Positions 24,434 through 33,601 of a stretch of DNA of 64,000 bases are shown in pieces. Numbering within the stretch: position 1 is the stretch's first letter; every line of letters begins with the position of its first letter. The notes under the pieces are model-generated. The model was not told the origin of the DNA and did not search any database. It saw only the letters and a list, made by a program, of their open reading frames with translations. Source of the DNA: Streptomyces sp. RerS4 (GTDB lineage: Bacteria > Actinomycetota > Actinomycetes > Streptomycetales > Streptomycetaceae); contig NZ_CP097322.1 of assembly GCF_023515955.1 (NCBI RefSeq), positions 1,674,001-1,738,000 on the forward strand, in the 5' to 3' direction. A program made the translations under genes and the position numbers.

Positions 24434-25870
24434 TCAGTTCAGCAGGAGGGTGAGGCCGCCGACCGTGTACGTGATCATCAGCGCGAGCAGGGGGAGCTGT
24501 CCGGCGACGGCCTTGGCGGGCGCGAACAGACGGACGGAGCGGTCGTGCGCGGCGATCACACCGAGTACGTGACCACTGACGACGGCGATGACCTGAAGCG
24601 CGGCGAGAGCGCCGGAACCCAAGGGAGGACCGGGATCGGGGCCGTTGTCAGTGCCCCATGCCATGCTCACTGTGCGTGGTCCTTCGGTCACCAGGAGGGA
24701 GAAGTAATGGGCGACGAGATAGCCGAGGGCGATCGGCACGAGTGAGTGCGCGAAGGCCGTCAGCGGGCGGGGGTGCGGGCCGCTGACGAGGCGGGTGGCC
24801 GCCGCGCACAGGCAGTACAGGGTGGCGACGAGGGCGATGGAAGCGAGCAGTCCGAGGGTGGCCGTGGGGGTGCGGCCGAGGGGGGAGGTCTGAAGGGCGT
24901 TGATCCAGGAGGGGTTGTCCGAGTAGCCGTCGTAGGCGGTGGAACCGAGGAGGACGCAGACGGTGGCGACGAGTCCGGGCCGCTCGGGTGTCGCGTCGAG
25001 TCCGTGGAAGGGGTTGCGCAGGACCAGGCGGCCGTCGTTGCGGCGGCCGAGGGGGGAGAGTCCGGCCAGGAGGTCGGAGTAGACCTCGAAGGCGTCGGCG
25101 TCGGCGAACCAGTTCTCGCCGAAGCGGGCGGCGAGCAGCAGGTGGACGGTGGCGTAACAGGCGAGTGCGAACAGGAGGGTGGTGGTGGACGCGGGATCGG
25201 GAGCGACGAGTTCGAGCCAGGTGAAGCCGAACAGGCCTGCGGCGGCGGGCCATCGGCCCAGGCGGGGCGGCAGCGGGCGGCCGGACCCGGGCGGTCGGCC
25301 GCGCAGGCGGGCGAGGAGGCGGTGCAGGGAGCGCAGGGGGTTGAGGAGGCGCCAGACGGGGCCGAGGAGAAGGGAGGCGGGTACGAGTCCGACCCACAGC
25401 AGGACGTAGACGGCTCCGGGAGCGGGGTTGCGGGCGGGGTCGTCGGGACCGAGGAGGAGGTGGAGGAGTACGGCGAGGGCTGCGGCGAGACCCAGTCCGC
25501 GCAGGGTGGTGCGGGTGGCCGGCGCGTCGGCCACCCGCTGGATCCCGGCGGGCAGGGCGAGTCCCGAGCGGTCGCCGCGGAAGCGGGAGGCGGACCAGAG
25601 CAGGCCGAGGGCCAGGAAGGAGACGAAGAGCGCGGTGAAGGCGCCGGCGAAGGCGTAGAAGGGGGAGATCGGCAGGTCGTGCGAGGAGCCGATCCCGTGC
25701 GCGAGGAGGGTCGACGGGTCGGCCGGGTGAAGGACCACGCCCTGGCCGAACCCCGTCCCCGCCCCGGGCACGGGCGTGGGGACGGCCACGGGCGGGACAG
25801 GGGCTGGGACAGAGGCACCGGCCTGGGCGTGGGCGTGGGGCGAGATCGCCGCCGGGAGGAAGGGGGTCAT
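24434..25870 (-). CDS. multi-pass membrane protein, last gene of envelope operon
   Basis: A 478-residue membrane protein with about nine hydrophobic segments. After a Pro/Ala-rich start and the segment LLAHGIGSSHDLPISPFYAF, helices follow around residues 65-85, 125-140, 150-170 and throughout the C-terminal half. Conserved stretches include LLWVGLVPASLLLGPVWR, FEVYSDLLAGLSPLGRR and LVLRNPF. The family is found widely in actinobacteria and is sometimes labelled fenitrothion hydrolase, with no evidence here for that activity. Its ATG overlaps the lipoprotein stop by 4 bp. I cannot assign a function. Confidence 0.75.
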   Translation of the reverse strand: MTPFLPAAISPHAHAQAGASVPAPVPPVAVPTPVPGAGTGFGQGVVLHPADPSTLLAHGIGSSHDLPISPFYAFAGAFTALFVSFLALGLLWSASRFRGDRSGLALPAGIQRVADAPATRTTLRGLGLAAALAVLLHLLLGPDDPARNPAPGAVYVLLWVGLVPASLLLGPVWRLLNPLRSLHRLLARLRGRPPGSGRPLPPRLGRWPAAAGLFGFTWLELVAPDPASTTTLLFALACYATVHLLLAARFGENWFADADAFEVYSDLLAGLSPLGRRNDGRLVLRNPFHGLDATPERPGLVATVCVLLGSTAYDGYSDNPSWINALQTSPLGRTPTATLGLLASIALVATLYCLCAAATRLVSGPHPRPLTAFAHSLVPIALGYLVAHYFSLLVTEGPRTVSMAWGTDNGPDPGPPLGSGALAALQVIAVVSGHVLGVIAAHDRSVRLFAPAKAVAGQLPLLALMITYTVGGLTLLLN

Positions 25871-26772
25871 CGGACGAGGAGTTGGGTCAGGACGAGGTCG
25901 GAGTCGTGGGTCTCGACCTCGAAGAGGCCCACGCGGTCGGCGGTCAGGAGCAGGGTGGCCTCCTGCCCCGCGGGCAGGGCGAGTTCCTTGTCGTAGCCGT
26001 GGACGTGCAGGGTGTCGGCGCGGTCGCTGGTGACGCGCAGGGCGATCCGCGCGCCGCGCTTGACCTCGGTGCGGGTCGGGGCGGGGGTCACCTTGCCGTC
26101 CCGGACGGCGATGGTGACGGTCCGGTCCGCGGGCTGTGGGCTCTGGGGGCCCGCGGCTTCGGGGGGTGCGGGGGTGCCGGTCGGGGTGGTGGCCGGGTGA
26201 CTGTGGGCGGCCTGGCCCGGGGGGCCCGCGGTCACCTGGACGGACGCCTCGACGGGTTTGCCGGCCACGGCCCAGGCGGTGTGGTCGTCCGCGTAGAGGC
26301 GGACGGTCAGGGTGTGCGCGCCCTCGGGGACCCGGTCCGCCGGGAGGTGGTACCAGGGACCGTACAGGCGGGCCAGCTTGTGGCCGTCGAGTTCGAGGTG
26401 GGCGTGGCCCGCGCCCGGCAGGGCGGCGCCGCCGACGCTGTCGGGGGTGAAGCCGAAGTGCGCCACGGCCAGGTGGAGGTTCCAGCCGTCCTCGGAGTCG
26501 GGGCGGGCGGTGAGCGTCACCTCCGGCGCGCCCTTGGCCGGTACCTCGCGCAGGCGGTGGCCGCCGCCGTCCCGCGTGTCCAGCAGGGTGCCCACGCTGC
26601 CGGAGGCCTGCTCGTGCGTGGTGCCGGGTTTGTGGTGGGTGGTGGCGCGGCCGCCGCAGCCGGCGGCGGCGGCGCCCGTGAGCAGCAGCAGGAGCGCCAC
26701 CATGGCCGCCGTACCGGAGGTCCGGCGCGGTGGGCGCGGGCCCGGGAGGGCGGGCGGCGGCACGCGTCGCAC
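25867..26772 (-). CDS. putative lipoprotein, cupredoxin-like C-terminal domain
   Basis: A 301-residue exported protein. A hydrophobic signal (MVALLLLLTGAAAAGC) ends in a lipobox-like GAAAAGC, so the mature protein would start at the Cys and be lipid-anchored. Residues 60-190 form a beta-rich domain with GHAHLELDGHKLARLYGPWY. After a Pro-rich linker, residues 215-301 contain TLHVHGYDKELALPAGQEA and FEVETHDSDLV, recalling a cupredoxin-like fold with His residues that could bind copper. GTG 26772 is the likely start; the ATG at codon 24 is an alternative. The function is unknown. Confidence 0.7.
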   Translation of the reverse strand: MRRVPPPALPGPRPPRRTSGTAAMVALLLLLTGAAAAGCGGRATTHHKPGTTHEQASGSVGTLLDTRDGGGHRLREVPAKGAPEVTLTARPDSEDGWNLHLAVAHFGFTPDSVGGAALPGAGHAHLELDGHKLARLYGPWYHLPADRVPEGAHTLTVRLYADDHTAWAVAGKPVEASVQVTAGPPGQAAHSHPATTPTGTPAPPEAAGPQSPQPADRTVTIAVRDGKVTPAPTRTEVKRGARIALRVTSDRADTLHVHGYDKELALPAGQEATLLLTADRVGLFEVETHDSDLVLTQLLVR

Positions 26773-26796
26773 CGGACGCCGCCCTGCGCGGGAGGG

Positions 26797-28921
26797 TCAC
26801 CGCTCGCCTCCGGTGGTGGTCCGGCGCCCCGGCGGCCGGGGTGGGGACGGGGCGGGGTGGGGCGCCCGTCGGGCCGTCACCCGGGCCGGCGGGGCGGGCC
26901 GGCGTGCCCGCGTCCGGGCGGGCCGCTGCGACCACCGCCCACAGCACCCACACCACCGCGAGCAGGGCCCGCATCCAGGCGGGGCTCAGCGGAATCCAGG
27001 GGACCATCAGGACGGCCTTGTCGAAGGCGTCCAGCATGGTCAACGCCCCCAGCAGCAGGGTGAGACGGGCCAACCACGGCCGCCCCGGACGCAGGGCGAG
27101 CCCGACACCGGTCCACCACAGCCCGAGCAGCAGCAGGGCCAGCGCCGGGACGGGGGTGTTCATGAGCGGCATGGTGGAGCCGGCGACGTCCAGGGCCAGC
27201 CCGGCCAGGCCGAGCAGGGAGGCCACCGTGCCCAGGCGCGAGCCCCGCAGCCGGCGCCACCACAGGACCCCGCCGACCAGGGCCAGCACCGCCGCCACCG
27301 CCAGCGCGAGCTGCGTCTCGACGCGTTCCAGGCCCCGGGCCCCGTACCAGTCACAGCCGGCCGGGAGCCTGCGCGCCTGCACGTTGTAGTCGGCGCAGAC
27401 CAGCAGCTGCGTCAGCTTGACCGGTTCGCCGATCAGCCGGGCGGAGGCCCCGCTTACCGCGCCGCGCGCGTCCCCGCACTGCGGCAGCGTGCCGGGGCTG
27501 GAGCCGTCGGGGCCGTCCTGCCAGCAGTTGCCCCTGCCCTGCCCGTCCCACCACACGTCGGCCCCGTTGGGTCGCGAGGCCCCCGAGCGGTCCTTGCCGA
27601 GGACGTTGCCCGCGTAGCGGTTGTGGTGCGAGGTGTCGGCCTGCTTCGACCACCGTTCCTCGCCCCGGATGAAGGCGGGTACCGCGCTCAGGTAGAAGCC
27701 GGCGCGCCGGTGCCCGTAGACCCAGTTGTCCTCGTAGAGGTTCCAGTTGCCGCCGGCGGTGATGATGCCGGTGCCCGGCGGCATGGAGATCTGGGGGCAG
27801 ACGACGCCCTGCTCGTAGCCGCGTTCCACGGGCGGTTTGGCGCAGGTGCCGTCGGCGACGTGGCGGTAGTAGTCCTGGTTGTTGTCGTGGATCAGGTTCC
27901 GCTCGAACCGGGCGTGGTTCTGCGGGAGTCCGGGGTGTCCGGGGAAGGCGCTGTCCATGGAGGCGCCGCCCATGTTCTGGTCGAACTCGTTGTCGTGCAC
28001 CCACACCGAGTCGCCGGCCGTGCCGGAGTAGCCGACCATGTTGTGGTGGCTGCGGCAGCCGGTGATCTCGATGGCGTAGCGGGGCACGTTGTAGCCGCGC
28101 CCGTCGTTGATGTTGGAGGCGCTGCCGGGGTAGATGCCGGAGTCCCCGTTGCCGTAGGACTCGCAGTTCTTGTAGAGGCCGTGATCGCCGGCGAAGGTGA
28201 GGAAGCCGTACTCGTCGTTCCAGCGGGTCAGGACGTCGTCGATGACGAAGCCGTCGGCCGCCAGGATGTACAGCGCGTTGAAGGTGGTGCGCTGCGCGGT
28301 GAAGTTGCGGAAGTAGATGCCGTTGGAGCGGTCGGCGCGCAGGGCGTTCAGCTTCTGGTACTTGGCGTCGATGACGACGTCGAGGCGTGAGGCGCCGGTG
28401 CCCTCGATCTGGAGGTCGGTCTTGCCGAGGATCGCGACGAGGTTCTGGTTGTGGCGGCAGGCGACCTGTTGTTCGTAGGACAGGATCTGGTAGCCCAGCG
28501 AGGAGTTGGGGGCCTTGAGCGCGGCGCACTCCCCCGTCGGCGGGGGCAGGGAGGGCTCCTCCTCGTAGAGGCCGGGGAGGATCGCGATGTTCATCCCGGG
28601 TCGGTCGACGGCGTCGACGGCTTCCTGGAGGTGGCGGTAGCCGCTCTTCTCGCAGCGCTCGTAGAGGGCGAGGTTGCGCTGCCTGAGCTCCTCGGGGAAG
28701 GCGGATACGCGGCGTTCGAAGGCGGGTCTGTCGGTTTTGCAGACGATCAGGTCGGGCTCGGTCGCGCGGTGGCGCGGTACGGATCCGGTGCCGTCGGGCA
28801 GGGCGACGGGGCGCTCCTCGTGCGCGTGGGCGACGGGCGCGCTCGCGAGGAGGGACAGGAACGCGAGGAGGGCGGCGAGGAGCGCCGCCGGCAGGGCAGG
28901 GAACCTGCGGGTCCACGACAT
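26797..28921 (-). CDS. secreted parallel beta-helix protein with membrane C-terminus
   Basis: An exported protein of about 700 residues. A Sec signal ([21 protein letters not shown]) is followed by a right-handed beta-helix domain (about residues 70-480) of pectate-lyase/carbohydrate-active type, seen as repeated short strands such as [35 protein letters not shown] and [17 protein letters not shown]. About five membrane helices follow. ATG 28921 is clear. The end is not: the frame runs on without stop through the next two genes. The nearest sensible stop is TGA 26797-26799, one base out of frame, so a shift near 26830-26860 is suspected. Confidence 0.7.
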
Positions 28922-29036
28922 GCGCGTGAGAGTAGAGCAATGTTCATCTTTTGTGAGCCCCTCGCGCACGAATCCGCGCCCCCGCCTCGCGCACGCGATA
29001 CGGGGCCCGAATCGGCCGGGTGGCCACGGGCCGCCG

Positions 29037-29080
29037 TTGACGTGCGGGCCACGGAATCCTACTGTCAACCATAGGATTCC
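29037..29080 (+). promoter_or_regulatory. hmgA promoter with overlapping 9-bp inverted-repeat operator
   Basis: TTGACG (29037-29042), 17 bp, then TACTGT (29060-29065) make a credible vegetative promoter. A perfect inverted repeat, GGAATCCTA (29053-29061) and TAGGATTCC (29072-29080) separated by 10 bp, covers the -10 region. A repressor bound there would block hmgA. The GntR protein encoded after hmgA is a plausible ligand. Confidence 0.65.
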
Positions 29081-29102
29081 TTCTACGGAGCGGGAGCAGC
29101 CC

Positions 29103-30416
29103 ATGACTGAGCAGGCCAGGAAGACGGCGGAGGCGCTGGAGTACCTCACCGGCTTCGGCAACGAGCACAGCTCGGAGGCGGTGCCCGGCGCACTCCCGCA
29201 CGGTCGGAACTCGCCCCAGCGCGCCCCCCTCGGCCTCTACGCCGAGCAGCTCAGCGGCAGCGCCTTCACCGAGCCGCGTACCCACAACCGCCGCTCCTGG
29301 CTCTACCGGATCCGCCCGTCGGCCGCGCACCCGGCCTTCACCCGCGTCGACAACGGTGCCCTGCGCAGCGCGCCCTTCACCGAGTCCGTCCCGGACCCCA
29401 ACCGGCTGCGCTGGAACCCGCTGCCCGACCCGGCCCCCGGCACCGACTTCCTGGCCGGTCTGTGGACGCTGGGCGGCAACGGCGACGCCACGCAGCGCAC
29501 CGGCATGGCCATCCACCTCTACTCCGCCAACGCCTCCATGACCGACCGCGTGTTCAGCGACTCCGACGGCGAGCTGTTGATCGTCCCGGAGCGCGGCGGC
29601 CTGCTGCTGCGCACCGAGTTCGGCCTGCTCAGCGCCGGTCCCGGTGAGATGGCGCTGATCCCGCGCGGGGTCCGCTTCCGCGTGGAGCTCCTCGACGCGG
29701 ACGCGCGCGGCTACGTCTGCGAGAACTACGGTCAGCCCTTCGAGCTGCCGAACCTGGGGCCGATCGGCGCCAACGGCCTCGCCGCCGCCCGCGACTTCCG
29801 GGCGCCGGTCGCCGCGTACGAGGACGCCGAGCGTCCGACCGAGGTCGTCAACAAGTTCTGCGGCAACCTCTGGTCGGCGACCTACGACCACTCCCCGCTC
29901 GACGTGGTCGCCTGGCACGGCACGCACGTCCCGTACGTCTACGACCTGCGCCGCTTCAACGTCATCGGTTCCATCAGCTACGACCACCCCGACCCGTCGA
30001 TCTTCACGGTGCTGACCTCGCCCTCCGACACCCCGGGGCTGGCGGGCGTGGACTTCGTGGTGTTCGCCCCGCGCTGGCTGGTCGGCGAGGACACCTTCCG
30101 TCCGCCGTACTTCCACCGCAACGTGATGAGCGAGTACATGGGCCTGATCGAGGGCGCCTACGACGCCAAGGCCGAGGGTTTCGTCCCCGGCGGCGGCTCG
30201 CTGCACAACATGATGTCCGCGCACGGGCCCGACCGGGAGACGTTCGACAAGGCGAGCGCCGCCGAGCTGAAGCCGCAGAAGATCGACGACGGCCTGGCCT
30301 TCATGTTCGAGACCCGCTGGCCGATCACCGCCACCCCCCAGGCCGCCGGCGCCGAGCACCTCCAGCGGCGCTACGACGACGTATGGCAGGGTCTCGAACG
30401 CCACTTCCGCGCCTAA
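29103..30416 (+). CDS. hmgA: homogentisate 1,2-dioxygenase
   Basis: A 437-residue non-haem iron dioxygenase that opens the ring of homogentisate to maleylacetoacetate in tyrosine and phenylalanine breakdown. The family opening [19 protein letters not shown], the [12 protein letters not shown] block and the iron site [13 protein letters not shown] (His and Glu) with a later His in [12 protein letters not shown] are intact. ATG 29103 follows GGAGCGGGAGCAG. Maleylacetoacetate isomerase and fumarylacetoacetase genes are not adjacent. The upstream inverted repeat indicates substrate-responsive repression. Confidence 0.96.
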   Translation: MTEQARKTAEALEYLTGFGNEHSSEAVPGALPHGRNSPQRAPLGLYAEQLSGSAFTEPRTHNRRSWLYRIRPSAAHPAFTRVDNGALRSAPFTESVPDPNRLRWNPLPDPAPGTDFLAGLWTLGGNGDATQRTGMAIHLYSANASMTDRVFSDSDGELLIVPERGGLLLRTEFGLLSAGPGEMALIPRGVRFRVELLDADARGYVCENYGQPFELPNLGPIGANGLAAARDFRAPVAAYEDAERPTEVVNKFCGNLWSATYDHSPLDVVAWHGTHVPYVYDLRRFNVIGSISYDHPDPSIFTVLTSPSDTPGLAGVDFVVFAPRWLVGEDTFRPPYFHRNVMSEYMGLIEGAYDAKAEGFVPGGGSLHNMMSAHGPDRETFDKASAAELKPQKIDDGLAFMFETRWPITATPQAAGAEHLQRRYDDVWQGLERHFRA

Positions 30417-30467
30417 CATACGCACGACCTCGCCACGCCGACGTACCAGCCGTACGGAGAACCACCC

Positions 30468-31217
30468 GTGACCGCCTTCGCCCCCGACTCACTGGTCCTG
30501 AACCGGAAGTTGCCCCTCTGGTACCAGGTGTCCCAGTCCTTGCGCGCCTCCATACTGGGCCGCACCCCGGACGCCTCGCTGCGGCTGCCGACCGAGGAGC
30601 AGCTCGCCGAGCACTACGGTGTCAGCGTGCTGACGATGCGCCAGGCGCTCAAGGAGCTGGAGGGCGAGGGGCTGATCAGCCGGCACCGGCGGCGCGGCAC
30701 GTTCATCGAGCCGGGGGCGCGGCGCGGCTCGCCGGTGCGGTTGCTGGGTTCGGTCGACGCGATCGTGGCCCAGCAGTCGGGCGAACGTACGACGATCCTC
30801 GGCCACGAGCGGACGCCGGTGTCCGGGGAGCTGCTGGAGCACTTCCCGGACCTCGCCGAGGTGGTCACGTACCGCCGCCTGCGCCGCGACGGGCAGAGCG
30901 GCGAGCCGACGAACTGGGCGGAGAACGCGGTGCGCCCGGAGTTCGCGGACGCGGTGGATCTCGCCGATCTGGAGCGTTGGCCGATGACGAAGGTCCTGCG
31001 GGACGTGGTCGGGGTGCGGATCAGCCGGATCACCGACACCGTCGAGGCGCGACTCGCGGACCCGGTCACGGCGGAGCTGCTCCAGGTGCCGCTGCTGAGC
31101 CCGATCCTGCACTACACGGGCGTGACCTACGACGAGGACGGGCGGGTGGCGGACGTGGCGAGGATCCGCTACCGGGGCGACCGGTTCTCCTTCACGGTCA
31201 CGGTCGACGCGCCCTGA
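30468..31217 (+). CDS. GntR/UTRA-family regulator (HutC type)
   Basis: A 249-residue regulator with an N-terminal winged helix (LPTEEQLAEHYGVSVLTMRQ followed by ALKELEGEGLISRHRRRG) and a C-terminal UTRA ligand domain from about residue 85. It begins 51 bp after hmgA on the same strand, so probably shares its transcript. It is the natural candidate to bind the GGAATCCTA repeat and respond to a tyrosine breakdown intermediate; this is inference from position only. Confidence 0.87.
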   Translation: MTAFAPDSLVLNRKLPLWYQVSQSLRASILGRTPDASLRLPTEEQLAEHYGVSVLTMRQALKELEGEGLISRHRRRGTFIEPGARRGSPVRLLGSVDAIVAQQSGERTTILGHERTPVSGELLEHFPDLAEVVTYRRLRRDGQSGEPTNWAENAVRPEFADAVDLADLERWPMTKVLRDVVGVRISRITDTVEARLADPVTAELLQVPLLSPILHYTGVTYDEDGRVADVARIRYRGDRFSFTVTVDAP

Positions 31218-31247
31218 GCGGGCGCACGTGGGGGTACGCGCGCCCGC
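31218..31247. terminator. GC-rich hairpin between convergent genes
   Basis: GCGGGCGC (31218-31225) and GCGCCCGC (31240-31247) form a perfect 8-bp stem with a 14-base loop directly after the GntR stop codon and before the convergent small gene. There is no long T run, as is usual for Streptomyces terminators. Confidence 0.55.
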
Positions 31248-31259
31248 CCACCCTTCGCG

Positions 31260-31430
31260 CTACCGCTTCTCGTCGTCGTCCTCCGCGTTGCGTTCGCCCT
31301 CGGCCTGGGAGGGCGTGGTGCGCATGGTGTCGGGGTGGTGCTGCTGCCGCCGCAGCTTCTCGTCCATGTCCTCGTCGAGCCGTTCGCCCTCGGCCTGCGA
31401 CGGCGTCGAGTATTCGTCGTACTGACTCAT
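31260..31430 (-). CDS. small acidic protein with internal duplication
   Basis: A 56-residue protein beginning MSQYDEYSTPSQAEGER. The segment TPSQAEGER followed by an acidic (E/D)-rich DEK stretch occurs twice (residues 9-25 and 39-55), separated by an Arg/Gln/His-rich linker. It has no membrane or signal segment and is likely disordered. I do not recognise a function. The ATG lies at 31430, with GGAGGAGCCGGCC upstream, a good ribosome site, which supports it as a real gene. Confidence 0.65.
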   Translation of the reverse strand: MSQYDEYSTPSQAEGERLDEDMDEKLRRQQHHPDTMRTTPSQAEGERNAEDDDEKR

Positions 31431-31566
31431 GGCCGGCTCCTCCGTCGGTGCGGGTGACGCGCGGGTACACGCCACCGCAGATCCGTACAAAAGGAGCGTA
31501 TCGCTTCGGCCGGGACACGGCCCGACCCCGGGGCGGGCCCGGCGCCCCGTCGCTACCATCGGCCGG

Positions 31567-32718
31567 GTGAGCGCTGACACCCCGCTGTTGGACGATCTGA
31601 TGCCCTGGGCCGTGGGCGGCCCGCGCCTGGGCCGGGACTGGGTCGTGGCGCCCGATCCCGCCACCCTGCGCGCCCGCTGGACGGCCCTGACCGGCGCCGA
31701 AGGCGCGGAGCGCGATCGGCTGTTCCGCCCGACCAGGACCCGTACGCCCGCCTCCGGCGCGGCGGCCCTGCCGGGACAGCGCTCGGTGACGACCCGCTTC
31801 GCCGACGAGCCGGGCCCCTTCCCCGACCCCGTACGGGTACTGCGCGCGCCCTTCGACGAGCAGTGGCTGCTGCCCGACCAGCGGCTGATCGACTCCGCCC
31901 GCCCGGAGCTGTGGCGGGTCCGCGACGGCCACCAGGTGTTCCTGGTGGAGGCCCCGGAGCCGCTGGTCACCGCGCACCTGCCGGTGGGTCGCCTCGGCCG
32001 GATCCGTCCGCTGCACCGGCGGCCGGGCGGGGCCGAGCCGAACCTCGCGCCGGGTCTGCTGCCCCTGCTGGACTCCCGCTACGGCGGCGGGGTGACCCCG
32101 CAGGACGTCCTGTGCTGGATCCTCGCGGCGGGCCGGCCCGGCCCCCGGGGGTACGAGGTCCCGCTCCCCGCCGATCCGCAACGCTGGCGGGCCGGGGTGG
32201 AGCTGGGCCACCGCCTGCTGACCGTCCACCTGCGCGGGGCGCACGGCGGGGAGCGGCCCCGGCTGCCTGGCGGGCGGCGGCCCTACGTCCGCTCGGCGGT
32301 GTCGGCCTGGCCGCGGGGGCTCGCGTACGACGCGGAGAGCGAGACGCTCTCGCTCGGCGACGGCACCGTCGCCCCCGTACCGGCGGGGGCCTGGGAGTAC
32401 GAGGTGCAGGGGGTCCGGGTCCTGGAGTCCTGGCTCGCCGCCCGCAGCGCCCACCGGACGGTGTCGTCCGGGCTGGAGGCGTTGGGGCCGGCCGAGTGGC
32501 CGCAGTCCTGGACCTCGGAGCTGACGGCGTTGGTGACGACCCTCGCCCTGCTCGCCGACCTGGCCCCCGCGCGGGCCGCCTTCACCCCCGGCCCGACCCT
32601 GCCGGTGTCCGAACTGACGGCGGCCGGGGTGGTGCCGCCGCCGCGCTGGAGCCGCCACCCCGCCTCCGTCCTGGACCACCAGGAGGAGGGCCCGGGGGGC
32701 CAGTTCGTTCTGCTGTAG
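31567..32718 (+). CDS. orphan type ISP restriction enzyme C-terminal domain
   Basis: A 383-residue protein resembling the C-terminal specificity domain of type ISP restriction-modification enzymes (LlaBIII type). The opening DLMPWAVGGPRLGRDWVVAP, the block RDRLFRPTRTRT, and VRVLRAPFDEQWLLPDQRLI with ARPELWRV are typical of it. No nuclease, helicase or methyltransferase motif is present and none is encoded nearby, so it is the DNA-recognition part alone. Such stand-alone copies seem to be common in Streptomyces; their role, perhaps DNA binding, is unknown. Start GTG 31567. Confidence 0.75.
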   Translation: MSADTPLLDDLMPWAVGGPRLGRDWVVAPDPATLRARWTALTGAEGAERDRLFRPTRTRTPASGAAALPGQRSVTTRFADEPGPFPDPVRVLRAPFDEQWLLPDQRLIDSARPELWRVRDGHQVFLVEAPEPLVTAHLPVGRLGRIRPLHRRPGGAEPNLAPGLLPLLDSRYGGGVTPQDVLCWILAAGRPGPRGYEVPLPADPQRWRAGVELGHRLLTVHLRGAHGGERPRLPGGRRPYVRSAVSAWPRGLAYDAESETLSLGDGTVAPVPAGAWEYEVQGVRVLESWLAARSAHRTVSSGLEALGPAEWPQSWTSELTALVTTLALLADLAPARAAFTPGPTLPVSELTAAGVVPPPRWSRHPASVLDHQEEGPGGQFVLL

Positions 32719-32730
32719 CCGCCGGCCGGC

Positions 32731-33468
32731 TCAGCTCGCCGCGTCCGCGCCCCAGGCGCTCAGCAGGCGGGACACCGAGCGGTCGAAGACCGCCGACATG
32801 TCCATGCCCGGAACGGCGCCGGCGGTGCCCTCGGCGAGGGCGGCCGTCAGCCGGGGGTACTCCCCCGTCGCCAGGCGGGAACCGAGCCAGGACATCCGTA
32901 CCTCCTGCTCGGCGTCCTCGCTCCAGGGCAGGGAGCGGGCACGCTCGGCGAGGGCCAGTTCGTTGGCCACGAACGCCGCCACCCCGCCGTTGACGGCGGC
33001 GATCAGCTCCAGCTTCTCGCCCCCCGACACCCCCAGCGGCGCCAGACAGGCGAGGTTGTGCTCCAGGTAGCGCAGGGCGTGCGGGCTGAAGCCGTACACC
33101 GGGCTGAGCAGGCGGGGCAGCCACGGGTGCCGGTGCATCAGGGCGCGGGCCTGGCGGGCCAGTCCGAGCACGTCCTCCCGCCACCGCCCGGTCGGCGGGG
33201 TCAGCTCGTACTCCGCGCTGACGGCGTCGACCATCAGCTCGTAGAGGTCTTCCTTGCGCGGGACGTAGTTGTACAACGACATGGTCCCGGCGCCGATCCC
33301 GGTCGCCACGCGGCGCATGGAGACGGCGTCGATCCCCTCCTCGTCGGCGATCCGCACCGCCTCGGTCGCGATGGACTCCCGGCTGTGCGCGGGTCGCGGC
33401 CCACGGCCGGCCCGCTGGGGGCGGGCCCAGATCACCTCGGGTTCAGCGGGGCGCCCTGCGGCGGTCAT
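32731..33468 (-). CDS. TetR-family regulator of the divergent ABC exporter
   Basis: A 245-residue TetR protein. The helix-turn-helix is AVSMRRVATGIGAGTMSLYN with YVPRKEDLYELM, and the ligand domain is of the TetR_C type common in drug-efflux regulators. It is divergent from a two-gene ABC exporter. Two palindromes of the form TTACGTACG-C-CGTACGTAG lie at the exporter promoter, the likely binding sites. A substrate such as an antibiotic would lift repression. Note the long first helix before the HTH. Confidence 0.88.
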   Translation of the reverse strand: MTAAGRPAEPEVIWARPQRAGRGPRPAHSRESIATEAVRIADEEGIDAVSMRRVATGIGAGTMSLYNYVPRKEDLYELMVDAVSAEYELTPPTGRWREDVLGLARQARALMHRHPWLPRLLSPVYGFSPHALRYLEHNLACLAPLGVSGGEKLELIAAVNGGVAAFVANELALAERARSLPWSEDAEQEVRMSWLGSRLATGEYPRLTAALAEGTAGAVPGMDMSAVFDRSVSRLLSAWGADAAS

Positions 33469-33541
33469 CGCTCACCTCACCTCGCTTCGCTTCGCTTCGT
33501 CTCGCTCGTCGCCGGCCGCTGTCGTCCGGTCGCTGCGGCCA

Positions 33542-33595
33542 CGGTCACCGCGGTCACCGCGGTCACCGCGCTCATCGCGCTCATCGCGCTCACCA
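33542..33595. repeat. six tandem 9-bp units upstream of exporter
   Basis: CGGTCACCG is repeated three times (33542-33568), followed by CGCTCATCG twice and CGCTCACCA once. Each unit is 9 bp. Further upstream (about 33477-33510) there is a CGCTT/CGTCT repeat. The tract is just in front of the first operator at 33602. Confidence 0.8.
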
Positions 33596-33601
33596 TCTTA
33601 G

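Noticed and set aside
33477..33595. CRISPR-like array
   Set aside because: Repeats are 5-9 bp with no spacers and no cas genes nearby.
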